Shown here: piece by piece, positions 1 through 7,096 of the stretch | Numbering within the stretch: the stretch's first letter is position 1 | How the letters are laid out: the number at the start of each line of letters is the position of its first letter | DNA from: Lachnoclostridium sp. UBA2905 | Lineage (GTDB): Bacteria > Bacillota > Clostridia > Lachnospirales > Lachnospiraceae | DNA length: 24,884 nucleotides | Direction of reading: 5' to 3' | Assembly: GCA_002349525.1 (NCBI GenBank) | Contig: DEDL01000006.1 | Location: forward strand, 7,087-31,970 | Program-made: the position numbers and the translations under genes | Notes under the pieces: model-generated | The model's database searches: none | The model's input: the letters and a program-made list of their open reading frames with translations, nothing else | What the model was told of the DNA's origin: nothing

Positions 1-19
1 CCAGCTGAGCTAAGATCCC
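1..19 (-). tRNA. tRNA gene, 5' end only (isoacceptor not determinable)
   Basis: Read on the minus strand, the first 19 bases are GGGATCTTAGCTCAGCTGG. This is a typical tRNA start: a 7-base acceptor strand, then T8/A9 and a D-arm beginning GCTCAGCTGG. The rest, including the anticodon, lies beyond the window edge, so the amino acid cannot be named. A near-perfect promoter about 70 bases upstream on the same strand supports a real gene. Confidence 0.82.
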
Positions 20-65
20 ATTCAGTGTCAATCTCTTAACTGGTGTTCCTGACTGACACTATGAT

Positions 66-94
66 AGTATATATGACATTCTATGTTTTGTCAA
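66..94 (-). promoter_or_regulatory. Sigma-A promoter of the tRNA transcript
   Basis: On the minus strand TTGACA (94-89) is followed by a 17-base spacer and TATACT (71-66), a near-consensus vegetative promoter. Transcription should start near position 59, giving a leader of about 40 bases before the tRNA. That leader contains an inverted repeat, AGTGTCA (24-30) against TGACACT (54-60), extendable to 9 of 10 pairs. Confidence 0.85.
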
Positions 95-139
95 CACTTT
101 TTTCAAAAAATTTGAAGATATTTTTTAATGCATTTTCTG

Positions 140-1279
140 TCAGAATTTTCTCCATTTGTTAAATGAATTAACAAGTATCCTTGTTCCTCTTATAAGGTTA
201 TCAAATACACCCTCTTTATAGAAACTTGTAAGCACCATTCCAACAGGTATACCTACAATCATTCCGATAACTCCTGCAATCCTGTATCCAAAGAACATAA
301 ATATCAGTGTTGACAAAGGGCTGATACCTATGCTGTCTCCAACCATTTTAGGCTGGAGCACCTGTCTTACAACCTGACATATAAGGTAAAATATAAATAA
401 AACTACTGCCGTAACATACCTTCCGCTTATCACCTCATAAGCGCACCATGGCCACATTATGGCTCCTGCTCCAAATACCGGCAGAAAATCTACAAATGAT
501 ACGATAAAGGCAATAAGTATGGCATACTCAATTCTCATACACAAAAATCCAACCATGAGAATCGTAAATACGCAGCACATTATTTTGAACTGTGCCTTAA
601 AATATCCGCCAAATGCAGATACAACACATTTTTTAACAGTAAAGCAGCCTCTTTTAACACTTTCTGGCATTTTCTTGTGATACTGTTCAAGAATATTTTC
701 ATGTTCAGCCGTAAGGAAATATGAAAGCAGTATTGTAATTACTGTCATAAGAAGTCCTTCTGCCACATTTTTCACAATGGCACTTGCGTCACCAATTGTA
801 AAACGGCTATCCCGAATAATTCTTCCAACAAAATCATTTATATATTTTCCAAGATTATCTGTAACATTATCAAGTAAAACCCTGCTTTTCTCAGGAAGGA
901 TTGTTACATTCTGTCTGAGATTATTTATCATTGAGGATATATTTTCCGATACTGAAGCATATATATCCGGAAAGTTTCTTCCAAAGCTGATTCCCTCTTT
1001 AATAAGGGCATATAGAAGAAGATATATAATTCCTATCACCATCGCCAGAACAAATATTATAACAATTGCCGTACCATGTTTCCTCACCACCTTAAGCTTT
1101 CTTTCCAGAAACTTAACCAGGGGATTTGCAATCATGGCAATAATCCAGCCTACCACAATAGGCCACATAAACTTTATCAGCCCAGGGACAACAAATATAA
1201 ATAATAAGGCCCCTGCAATTACTAAAATATAATTAACTATTATCTTTGCATATAGTTCTTTCCCGTTTTTTTCTCCCAT
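140..1279 (-). CDS. AI-2E/YtvI-family membrane permease
   Basis: A 379-residue polytopic membrane protein of the AI-2E transporter family (PF01594), closest in character to the sporulation integral membrane protein YtvI. The N-terminal half has paired hydrophobic helices (for example VNYILVIAGALLFIFVV, then GTAIVIIFVLAMVIGIIYLLL), a soluble amphipathic middle with FPDIYASVSENISSMINNL, and several C-terminal helices including a Gly/Pro-rich IAGVIGMIVGIPVGMVL segment. I chose ATG at 1279 because GAGGG lies 7 bases upstream; an in-frame start at 1327 would have no comparable site. It is the last gene of the minus-strand run from the THUMP methyltransferase. YtvI is known from sporulating Firmicutes, but this family is broad and its substrates are mostly undefined, so neither a sporulation role nor AI-2 export can be asserted. 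Confidence 0.8.
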   Translation of the reverse strand: MGEKNGKELYAKIIVNYILVIAGALLFIFVVPGLIKFMWPIVVGWIIAMIANPLVKFLERKLKVVRKHGTAIVIIFVLAMVIGIIYLLLYALIKEGISFGRNFPDIYASVSENISSMINNLRQNVTILPEKSRVLLDNVTDNLGKYINDFVGRIIRDSRFTIGDASAIVKNVAEGLLMTVITILLSYFLTAEHENILEQYHKKMPESVKRGCFTVKKCVVSAFGGYFKAQFKIMCCVFTILMVGFLCMRIEYAILIAFIVSFVDFLPVFGAGAIMWPWCAYEVISGRYVTAVVLFIFYLICQVVRQVLQPKMVGDSIGISPLSTLIFMFFGYRIAGVIGMIVGIPVGMVLTSFYKEGVFDNLIRGTRILVNSFNKWRKF

Positions 1280-1334
1280 ACTATAACCCTCACTTATATA
1301 TTCAAATCGAACGCACTGGCGTATCAACCAACAT

Positions 1335-1835
1335 TTACATTATTGCTCCAAGTCCACCCTTTACAAGAATGCTTGCAGCTGCCATAATCACTCCGGCAAG
1401 GAACACTCCTGCCATAACAGCTACTACACTTTTCTTAAAGTCCATGTCAAGAATACTTGCAGCAAGTGTTCCCGTCCATGCTCCTGTTCCAGGAAGTGGT
1501 ATTCCTACAAAAAGCAAAAGTGCAAGAAACAATCCCTTACCAGCTTTTTCCTTAAGCTTTTCTCCCCCCTTATGTCCCTTATCAAGACAAAATGAAAAGA
1601 ATTTGCCAATATATTTCTTATCTGACCCCCATTCAAGTATTTTTCTTGCAAAGAAAAATATAAATGGAACCGGAACCATATTTCCAACGATACATAATAT
1701 GTATGAAGGAATAGTTGGAAGCCCATATCCTATTGCAACTGGAATGGCCAGTCTAAGTTCCACCATAGGAACCATTGAAATTATAAATACTATCAAATAT
1801 TTTGTTATCATTATCCTCTTCAACCTTTCAATCAT
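1335..1835 (-). CDS. COG2426 small membrane protein (putative small multidrug export family)
   Basis: A 166-residue integral membrane protein of the COG2426 / Sm_multidrug_ex family (PF06695). Visible hallmarks are an N-terminal helix leading into MVELRLAIPVAIGYGLP, a helix ending NMVPVPFIFFFARK, a short charged loop rich in Lys and Gly, and a C-terminal half with FVGIPLPGTGAWTGTLAAS. The Pro/Gly-rich re-entrant-like motifs recall SNARE/DedA-like transporters. The multidrug label is historical; I know of no firm substrate. The start at 1835 has a weak AGGCAG 8 bases upstream. An internal ATG (MITKYL, 1811) follows AAGAGG but is spaced too closely. The gene begins 13 bases after the rdgB stop and ends 55 bases before the YtvI-like start, so it is probably co-transcribed with both. 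Confidence 0.78.
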   Translation of the reverse strand: MIERLKRIMITKYLIVFIISMVPMVELRLAIPVAIGYGLPTIPSYILCIVGNMVPVPFIFFFARKILEWGSDKKYIGKFFSFCLDKGHKGGEKLKEKAGKGLFLALLLFVGIPLPGTGAWTGTLAASILDMDFKKSVVAVMAGVFLAGVIMAAASILVKGGLGAIM

Positions 1836-1848
1836 TTAAAATAACTGC

Positions 1849-2460
1849 CTAAAGCATCCTGTCGAGTTTCTCCATTGCCCCTGCAAGTGCCCTTCCCCTG
1901 TGACTTATCTCATTCTTCTTTTCAGGTGGAAGTTCTGCAGTTGTGCATCCAAACTCCGGCACATAAAATATAGGGTCATAGCCAAAACCATTCTCTCCTG
2001 ATATTTTATCTGCTATAATACCTTCAATAGTCCCTCTTACGGTAAATGATGTGCCATCCGGCATAAAGCATGCTATAACGCATACAAATCTTGCACTTCT
2101 GTCATCACCCTTAACATCTGTAAGTTTATCAAGAATATAGGTATTCTTAACATCATATGAAGTATCTTCTCCAAGAAATCTTGCCGAATATATTCCAGGT
2201 GCCTTATCAAGATAATCTACCTCAAGTCCTGAATCATCTGCCATTACAATTGCATCTGTAAGTTCTGCTATTGCCTTTGCCTTAATAATTGCATTTTCTT
2301 CAAAAGTCTTTCCATCTTCAACAATATCTGCCTTAATTCCCTCTTCTTTAAGGGAATGGAGTTCAACATTATGCTTTTCAAGAAAATCCTTCATAATTTC
2401 TTTTATTTCAAGAACTTTGCCCTGATTGCCTGTTGCAAAGACTATTTTATGAGTATTCAT
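1849..2460 (-). CDS. rdgB: RdgB/HAM1 non-canonical purine NTP pyrophosphatase
   Basis: The 203-residue protein is a full-length Ham1/RdgB family enzyme. It hydrolyses XTP, ITP and dITP to the monophosphate and pyrophosphate, keeping deaminated purines out of DNA and RNA. The substrate loop FATGNQGK (residues 8-15) is present, followed by the acidic metal site MADDSGLEVD (from about 72), APGIYSARF, the NGFGYDPIF nucleotide-binding segment and the C-terminal SHRGRALA motif. AGAGGT lies 9 bases upstream of the ATG. It sits between the RNA methyltransferase and the COG2426 protein, with 37- and 13-base gaps, consistent with one operon. Function is well established for the family; no key residue looks missing. 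Confidence 0.95.
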   Translation of the reverse strand: MNTHKIVFATGNQGKVLEIKEIMKDFLEKHNVELHSLKEEGIKADIVEDGKTFEENAIIKAKAIAELTDAIVMADDSGLEVDYLDKAPGIYSARFLGEDTSYDVKNTYILDKLTDVKGDDRSARFVCVIACFMPDGTSFTVRGTIEGIIADKISGENGFGYDPIFYVPEFGCTTAELPPEKKNEISHRGRALAGAMEKLDRML

Positions 2461-2497
2461 TGTTATATTACCTCTGTTTCATCATTATATTATCGTC

Positions 2498-3652
2498 TTA
2501 TTTTTCTCCTGGCACCCTTGGTGGCTTAGGTCCCATGTATGAAAGGAAATATGTTTTCATCATTCCATTGTAAAGCTTTCTGTTTTTGTCTGCTTTCTTT
2601 CCTATATACTTTTCTGCGTCATCAAATGCAGTAATAATATATTTGGACCAGGTAGGCAGCTCCTTAAACACCTGTCCGATTTCAGTATACAGCTTCTTCA
2701 CACCTTCCTTATCTTCAAGTCTTTCACCATATGGTGGATTAGTTATGACAAAGCCATACTGACGTTTACTGCTAAGATCCTTTACTGCTCTCTTCTGAAA
2801 ATGAATACAGTCATCCACGCCTGCAAGTTCTGCGTTTGCCATAGCCATTTTTATACATTCACCATCAATATCAAAGCCCTGAATAAGGCATGGATTATCT
2901 CTTATAATAACATCCTTCGCTTCTTCAACTGCTCTTTTGTACTGGAATCCCGGATTGAATGATGTCCATTTTTCCGAAATAAAATGTCTGTTCATACCAG
3001 GAGCTATATTAGCACCAATCATTGCCGCCTCAATAGGAATTGTTCCACTTCCGCAAAACGGATCAATAAGGTATCTGTCATACTTCCATGGTGTAAGCAT
3101 TATTAATGATGCCGCCAGTGTTTCTGTAACTGGCGCCTTAACGGTCCATTTTCTATAACCCCTCTTATGAAGAGATTCTCCCGTTGTATCAAGACCAATA
3201 GTAACCTTGTCTTTAATAATTGTCACACGAAGAGGATAATCCTCTCCATCCTCCGGGAACCATGATACCCTGTACTTCTCCTTAAGTCTTTCCACCATTG
3301 CCTTTTTCATAATTGACTGGATATCTGATGTACTAAATAATTTACTTTTAACTGAATTGGCCTTTTTAACCCAGAATCTTCCATCTCTTGGAATAAATTC
3401 TTCCCAGGGTATACTCTTAGTATTCTGAAAAAGCTCTTCAAATGTAGTTGCTTCAAATGAAGCTGCCTTCAAGAGAATTCTTTCCGTTGTACGCATAAAT
3501 ACATTCGCCCTGCACATGGCATCAATTCCACCACGGAATGTAACCTTACCATCCTCAACTTCTGTAATCTCATATCCAAGCTTCATTATTTCTTTTTTGC
3601 ACACTGCCTCTGTTCCAAAATGACATGGTGCAATCCATTCAAATTCCTGCAT
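2498..3652 (-). CDS. THUMP-domain class I SAM-dependent RNA methyltransferase (YpsC/RlmL-N type)
   Basis: This 384-residue protein matches the COG0116 layout: an N-terminal ferredoxin-like plus THUMP RNA-binding part (about 1-155), then a Rossmann methyltransferase. The SAM site DPFCGSGTIPIEAA begins at residue 197 and the catalytic NPPYGERL, typical of base N-methylation, at 305. Related proteins include Bacillus YpsC and the m2G2445 half of E. coli RlmL, so 23S rRNA is the likely target, though the position is inferred. A GTG at 3664 is in frame, but GGAG lies six bases before the ATG at 3652 and the homologous region starts just after it, so I use the ATG. It is the first gene of the operon running to the YtvI-like permease. 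A TATAAT-like -10 lies at 3688-3693, without a good -35. Confidence 0.9.
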   Translation of the reverse strand: MQEFEWIAPCHFGTEAVCKKEIMKLGYEITEVEDGKVTFRGGIDAMCRANVFMRTTERILLKAASFEATTFEELFQNTKSIPWEEFIPRDGRFWVKKANSVKSKLFSTSDIQSIMKKAMVERLKEKYRVSWFPEDGEDYPLRVTIIKDKVTIGLDTTGESLHKRGYRKWTVKAPVTETLAASLIMLTPWKYDRYLIDPFCGSGTIPIEAAMIGANIAPGMNRHFISEKWTSFNPGFQYKRAVEEAKDVIIRDNPCLIQGFDIDGECIKMAMANAELAGVDDCIHFQKRAVKDLSSKRQYGFVITNPPYGERLEDKEGVKKLYTEIGQVFKELPTWSKYIITAFDDAEKYIGKKADKNRKLYNGMMKTYFLSYMGPKPPRVPGEK

Positions 3653-3979
3653 ACATTTCTCCACTCTGTAAATTTTACTGTTTCTACATTATACAACTTT
3701 ATGCCAGTTTAAAAATGTTTCTAAATTTCTAAAGTCATCCAATCTGGCATCTATATTCTGGACTGATGCCCATTCAACAACAAATACGCCTCAGCCTACT
3801 ATATCATTTGATACAGATACTCCTTTTTATAGTATTCTACTTCACACTTCAAGTCAATGAAAATTTCGATAAATACTGTATTTAATCATACTCCCGGACT
3901 CCAGGCATCCTTTAACCTTACCAATGGGATTTCTTATATTTATCTTGTATTTATCCCATATTTATCTCATATAATTGCA
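3653..3979. other. Intergenic region with a short tandem repeat
   Basis: About 330 bases between the rhodanese stop and the methyltransferase start hold no convincing gene. On the minus strand a TATAAT (3693-3688) could be the -10 of the methyltransferase operon, but no good -35 lies at 16-18 bases. Three 11-base units lie just after the rhodanese stop at 3934-3944, 3945-3955 and 3956-3966 (TTATATTTATC, TTGTATTTATC, CCATATTTATC on the plus strand). No strong terminator hairpin was found here. Confidence 0.5.
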
Positions 3980-4309
3980 TCAATTCATATTATTTATTCC
4001 ATCAATTCCATCCATAAGGCTCATACAGTTGATCCCGTATTCTTTAAGCAGCATGGCACATCTCATGCTCCTGCTGCCGCTTTGACAGTACAGTACAATC
4101 TTTTTGCCTTCAGCCTGGCATTTTTTCAGATATACAATTATCTCATCAAATTCTCCCGGTATACTTTTAATATCCTCCTTGCATATATTTTCTGCTCCTT
4201 CAAGATGTTCTTTTTCGTATTCTTCCCTGGTCCTTACATCTATAAGTGTTACTGGTTCATACTTTTTTAAATGAAGCAGTTCCTCGAATGTAATTTCCTC
4301 TATTTTCAC
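3980..4309 (-). CDS. Single-domain rhodanese-like protein
   Basis: A 109-residue cytoplasmic single rhodanese domain (PF00581). The fold markers are LIDVRTREEYEKEHLEGAENI (first 20 residues shown: from L22) and the active-site loop CQSGSRS at 75-81, with catalytic Cys75 ready to carry a persulfide. Such proteins transfer sulfane sulfur, often in detoxification or thiocofactor delivery; the partner cannot be told from the sequence. The usual GG-x-x-x-W ending is replaced by a short Gly/Ile/Asn tail. The start is GTG at 4309: AGGAGGT-type GGAGGT lies 7 bases upstream, and no nearby ATG has such a site. Only about 30 bases separate it from the strong terminator after the HAAS gene, so its promoter either overlaps that terminator or it depends on read-through. 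Confidence 0.87.
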   Translation of the reverse strand: MKIEEITFEELLHLKKYEPVTLIDVRTREEYEKEHLEGAENICKEDIKSIPGEFDEIIVYLKKCQAEGKKIVLYCQSGSRSMRCAMLLKEYGINCMSLMDGIDGINNMN

Positions 4310-4339
4310 TATTTACACCTCCAAACATTTAAGTTGTAC

Positions 4340-4379
4340 AAAAAAACAGCCCCACTACCATTTTTGGTAATGAGACTGT
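4340..4379 (-). terminator. Rho-independent terminator of the HAAS gene
   Basis: On the minus strand a 15-pair stem (4379-4365 with 4360-4346, three G-U pairs) closes an AAAA loop and is followed at once by seven T. On the plus strand the hairpin is not followed by T, so it acts on minus-strand transcripts. It lies 62 bases after the HAAS stop. Confidence 0.9.
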
Positions 4380-4440
4380 ACTTTAAACATCCTTACGTCA
4401 AATTTTTATATCTAATATACTCATTTAAATATATGCAATT

Positions 4441-4917
4441 TTACATGGTCCTGTTTTTAAGCAAATTAACAATTATTATAACTGCAAGTATAACAAATGC
4501 TATTGGTGCCAAAAATGCCACAACCTTAAACACAAGTGAAAGCACAAGAAGCAATACAAGTACACCAAAAGCTATATATAAAATTCTCTTTGCCTTATCA
4601 GTATATTCTTCAAACTTTGTCTCTGTGTTACTTCGGCTGTCAGAATTATCTTCATATGTTTCTTCCCTGAATCCATTGGCTTCTGCCTTATAATAGCTTC
4701 TTGTAGGATCGTCACTCATAACATATGTCTGAACAATGGTCTTTGCAATAAGTCTTGGATCTCCCAAGGCTTCAAGGACTTCTTCCTCAGTTTTACCCTT
4801 TCTCACTTCATCATCAATATAGGATGAATAATATTCCAACTGTTTCATATATTCTACATCATCAATTTTGCCTTTAAGACTGCGCCCAATTCCCTCAATA
4901 AATTCCTGTTTAGTCAT
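4441..4917 (-). CDS. HAAS (DUF1700)-domain membrane protein
   Basis: The 158-residue protein starts with the helical HAAS/DUF1700 pattern: MTKQEFIEGIGRSLKG, then YMKQLEYYSSYIDDEVRKGK and EEEVLEALGDPRLIAKTIVQ (residues about 1-75). A Ser/Glu-rich linker follows, then two close hydrophobic helices (about 110-153: ILYIAFGVLVLLLVLSLVF and IAFVILAVIIIVNLL), ending in a short basic tail. HAAS domains are usually encoded beside a PadR-type repressor and are thought to take part in its signalling; no PadR gene is adjacent here. GGGAGG precedes the ATG by five bases. It has its own promoter at 4960-4987 and a strong terminator. It is divergent from the acyltransferase. Molecular function is unknown. 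Confidence 0.8.
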   Translation of the reverse strand: MTKQEFIEGIGRSLKGKIDDVEYMKQLEYYSSYIDDEVRKGKTEEEVLEALGDPRLIAKTIVQTYVMSDDPTRSYYKAEANGFREETYEDNSDSRSNTETKFEEYTDKAKRILYIAFGVLVLLLVLSLVFKVVAFLAPIAFVILAVIIIVNLLKNRTM

Positions 4918-4959
4918 AAAAACCTCCCGTAACCTATATGATTTTAAATCTTAAGAAGC

Positions 4960-4987
4960 ATTATAAACGATTTTTAAAAATTTGCAA
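4960..4987 (-). promoter_or_regulatory. Promoter of the HAAS gene
   Basis: On the minus strand TTGCAA (4987-4982) and TATAAT (4965-4960) are separated by 16 bases, about 40 bases upstream of the HAAS ATG. Confidence 0.65.
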
Positions 4988-5097
4988 AACATTTCTTGCA
5001 AAAAAATTGAAGTTTTTTATCTAAATAACTATTTGTCAACCATTTGCTAATTTGTCATTTCAACTATCTGTTCGACTTGAATTTTTAATTTATTTCT

Positions 5098-5126
5098 TTG
5101 ACTTGCTTCATTTTATTTTATATAAT
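5098..5126 (+). promoter_or_regulatory. Promoter of the acyltransferase gene
   Basis: TTGACT (5098-5103), a 17-base spacer and TATAAT (5121-5126) form a strong vegetative promoter about 70 bases before the acyltransferase start. Just upstream, at 5071-5081, is TTCGACTTGAA, one of four related palindromes in this window (see findings). Confidence 0.8.
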
Positions 5127-5198
5127 GTTACTATTGCAAAATATATGGGACCTGTGCAGACTAATATAATCTGTCTGGCCTTCAAAAGGGGATAAATG

Positions 5199-6485
5199 AT
5201 GAGATTATACGACGACAAGAATTCAGAAATCAATGTACATCATATTGATGTATTAGACGGAATACGTGCCCTTGCCATTATTATAGTAATGTGGCTTCAC
5301 ATTTGGGAGCAGTGCTGGCTTATGCCAGTTGTTGATACGCCTTCGCTTTCATTTTTGCGAATAAACAGGATTAACCTTGACTGGCTTCCCCGTACAGGCT
5401 ATATGATGGTTACCATGCTAATTTTTTTAAGTGGTTTCTGTCTCTATCTGCCTTACGCAAGGAGAAATATTCTTGGTGAAAAGGTATGTGACACTAAGAC
5501 CTTCTTTTTAAAGAGAGTTGCAAGAATTGTACCTTCATATCTGTTCTGCGTAATTCTTCTTTTCATATTTGATATTGCTACAGGTGCTTACTCCAATCCA
5601 GAATATACAATGTGCGGAGATTCGGCCTTTATGTGGAAGGATTTATTTTCACATCTGACCTTTACATTCACACTTTTTCCAACAACAAATAGTTTTTCAT
5701 TATTAAATGGTGCCTTATGGACAGTTGCTCTTGAAGTTCAGTTCTATATCATATTTCCACTGCTTGAGAAAGCATTTTCAAAGAAGCCATTTATAACATA
5801 CACGGCCATGACCCTCACATCATTTGTCTACATATTTTATGCAAATGGGCAGGAAAATATTGGTTTCCTTATGCACCAGCTGCCATCCTATCTTGGTGTT
5901 TATGCCAATGGTTTCCTTGGCGCCATGATTCTTGTGGGAATGTCAAAGAGTATTAAACGCAACAAATATATTGCAATTGCATCTACCATCATTGCTGTCT
6001 ATTGTATGTATGCATATTACGTTATGATGAAGCTGCTTGCACTGTCTGACTTTGCAAAGACCTGGCAGACACATAACAGGTATTATCTTTCAATCATTTT
6101 TATGATATTCTGTCTGGCTTCTGCCTATGCACTGCCCTTTTACAGAAAGATTTTTTCCTGCCGTGCCGCAGTATTTCTATCAACCATTTCATACAACCTT
6201 TATATATGGCATCAGGTACTTGCCATGAAATTCAAGGAATACCGTATTCCTTATTATGAAGGAGATGAACTGCCAAACGTAATCGGTGACAAACCATGGA
6301 TGTGGAAACACTTCATATTATCAATTGTGTCCTCACTTATAGTTGCCACCCTGGTAACTTATTTTCTTGAAAAACCACTTTCAAAGCTTATTATGAAGTT
6401 AAAGAAAGCCCCGGAAGAAGTATGCAAAACCGGCAAAGCCCCTTCAGCTCCTTCCAAAGCAAAGAAATACAAAGCAAAGAAATAA
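5199..6485 (+). CDS. Acyltransferase-3 family membrane protein
   Basis: A 428-residue integral membrane acyltransferase of the OafA/YrhL-like family (PF01757). These enzymes move acetyl or other acyl groups onto cell-surface sugars or peptidoglycan. The family signature LDGIRALAIIIVMWLHIW is near the N-terminus (about residue 19), with the probable catalytic His in WLH. Another typical sign is the ALWTVALEVQFYIIFPLL segment (about 170-190). Roughly ten membrane segments follow, ending with YFLEKPLSKLIM. The C-terminal 25 residues are a Lys/Ala/Ser/Pro-rich cytoplasmic tail. Two ATG codons are adjacent (5196 and 5199); AGGGG at 5187-5191 is 7 bases from the second, so I use it. It stands alone with its own promoter and terminator. 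The acceptor cannot be inferred; no polysaccharide cluster surrounds it. Confidence 0.9.
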   Translation: MRLYDDKNSEINVHHIDVLDGIRALAIIIVMWLHIWEQCWLMPVVDTPSLSFLRINRINLDWLPRTGYMMVTMLIFLSGFCLYLPYARRNILGEKVCDTKTFFLKRVARIVPSYLFCVILLFIFDIATGAYSNPEYTMCGDSAFMWKDLFSHLTFTFTLFPTTNSFSLLNGALWTVALEVQFYIIFPLLEKAFSKKPFITYTAMTLTSFVYIFYANGQENIGFLMHQLPSYLGVYANGFLGAMILVGMSKSIKRNKYIAIASTIIAVYCMYAYYVMMKLLALSDFAKTWQTHNRYYLSIIFMIFCLASAYALPFYRKIFSCRAAVFLSTISYNLYIWHQVLAMKFKEYRIPYYEGDELPNVIGDKPWMWKHFILSIVSSLIVATLVTYFLEKPLSKLIMKLKKAPEEVCKTGKAPSAPSKAKKYKAKK

Positions 6486-6505
6486 GAGTCTGCTCGACAG
6501 AGATA

Positions 6506-6561
6506 AAACCCCGGATACATCATATGTCATCAAATGTAACACACGATGATATCCGGGGTTT
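6506..6561. terminator. Bidirectional terminator between acyltransferase and ybaB operon
   Basis: AAACCCCGGAT (6506-6516) pairs with ATCCGGGGTTT (6551-6561), and ATCAT (6519-6523) with ATGAT (6546-6550) beyond a two-base bulge. Both flanks are T-rich in the relevant sense, so it can stop the acyltransferase on the plus strand and the pfk-dnaX-ybaB transcript on the minus strand. Confidence 0.85.
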
Positions 6562-6597
6562 ATTATATCCGAAGGTTTATGATGTCCAGGGTTTATA
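6549..6597. repeat. Three degenerate 16-17-bp tandem units
   Basis: ATATCCGGGGTTTATT (6549-6564), ATATCCGAAGGTTTATG (6565-6581) and ATGTCCAGGGTTTATA (6582-6597) are imperfect tandem copies of the right arm of the adjacent terminator. They probably arose by duplication of that arm. Confidence 0.75.
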
Positions 6598-6622
6598 ATA
6601 TCAGACATCCTACCCTTAAGTC

Positions 6623-6970
6623 TTAGAATGGAAGTCCTCCTCCAAGTCCAAGACCACCTGTAAGGGATTCCATAACCTGTGATGATTCACTTTCCATCTG
6701 TCTGAGTGCTTCATTAGTAGCAGCAACAATAAGATCTTCAAGCATCTCTATATCATCAGGATCAACTACTTCTTCTGAAAGCTTAACAGAAACAATCTCC
6801 TTCTTACCGGAAACTTTAACAGTAACGGCTCCGCCTCCTGCTGTGCCTTCCCATTCCTTTTCCTCTATTTCCTTCTGTTTTTCTTCCATCTGACGCTGCA
6901 TTCTCTGCGCCTGCTTCATAAGGTTGTTCATATTTCCCATACCACCAGGGAATCCACCTCTTTTTGCCAT
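6623..6970 (-). CDS. ybaB: YbaB/EbfC nucleoid-associated protein
   Basis: This 115-residue protein belongs to the YbaB/EbfC family, small dimeric DNA-binding proteins linked to the nucleoid and often encoded after dnaX. It has a Gly/Met/Asn-rich N-terminus, the helix MNNLMKQAQRMQRQMEEKQK, the EWEGTAGGGAVTVKVSGKKE strand region (residues about 39-58) and the acidic VVDPDDIEMLEDLIVAATNE segment. It ends in a Gly-rich tail. GGAGG stands 9 bases before the ATG. It is the last gene of pfk-dnaX-ybaB, 126 bases after the dnaX stop. The recR gene that often follows ybaB is absent here; a terminator follows instead. Family assignment is firm. Confidence 0.94.
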   Translation of the reverse strand: MAKRGGFPGGMGNMNNLMKQAQRMQRQMEEKQKEIEEKEWEGTAGGGAVTVKVSGKKEIVSVKLSEEVVDPDDIEMLEDLIVAATNEALRQMESESSQVMESLTGGLGLGGGLPF

Positions 6971-6994
6971 AAATTACTTCCTCCATTTTCTAAC

Positions 6995-7080
6995 TTGTGA
7001 TTCCACCAGTCGCATTCGTGAAATCCATCATTTTAAACTGTAGATTCCACTTTCACATCAGCAAAATCCATCATTTATAA
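6995..7080. repeat. Imperfect 43-bp direct duplication in the dnaX-ybaB gap
   Basis: Two copies, about 6995-7036 and 7037-7080, share GATTCCAC followed 17-19 bases later by AAATCCATCATTT. The spacing is conserved but the middle parts differ. It fills most of the gap between dnaX and ybaB. I see no coding potential. Confidence 0.6.
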
Positions 7081-7096
7081 AAATATATCATCAAAC

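Noticed and set aside
89..130. TTCAAAT/TTTGAA hairpin as a terminator for the YtvI-like gene
   Set aside because: On the minus strand the short AT stem is followed by A residues and overlaps the tRNA promoter.
1246..1839. Plus-strand open frame over the COG2426 gene
   Set aside because: Antisense to a recognised membrane protein, with no RBS or family features.
3857..4270. Plus-strand open frame of 137 residues opposite the rhodanese
   Set aside because: Low-complexity hydrophobic text lying antisense to a clear rhodanese gene with GGAGGT and the CQSGSRS loop.
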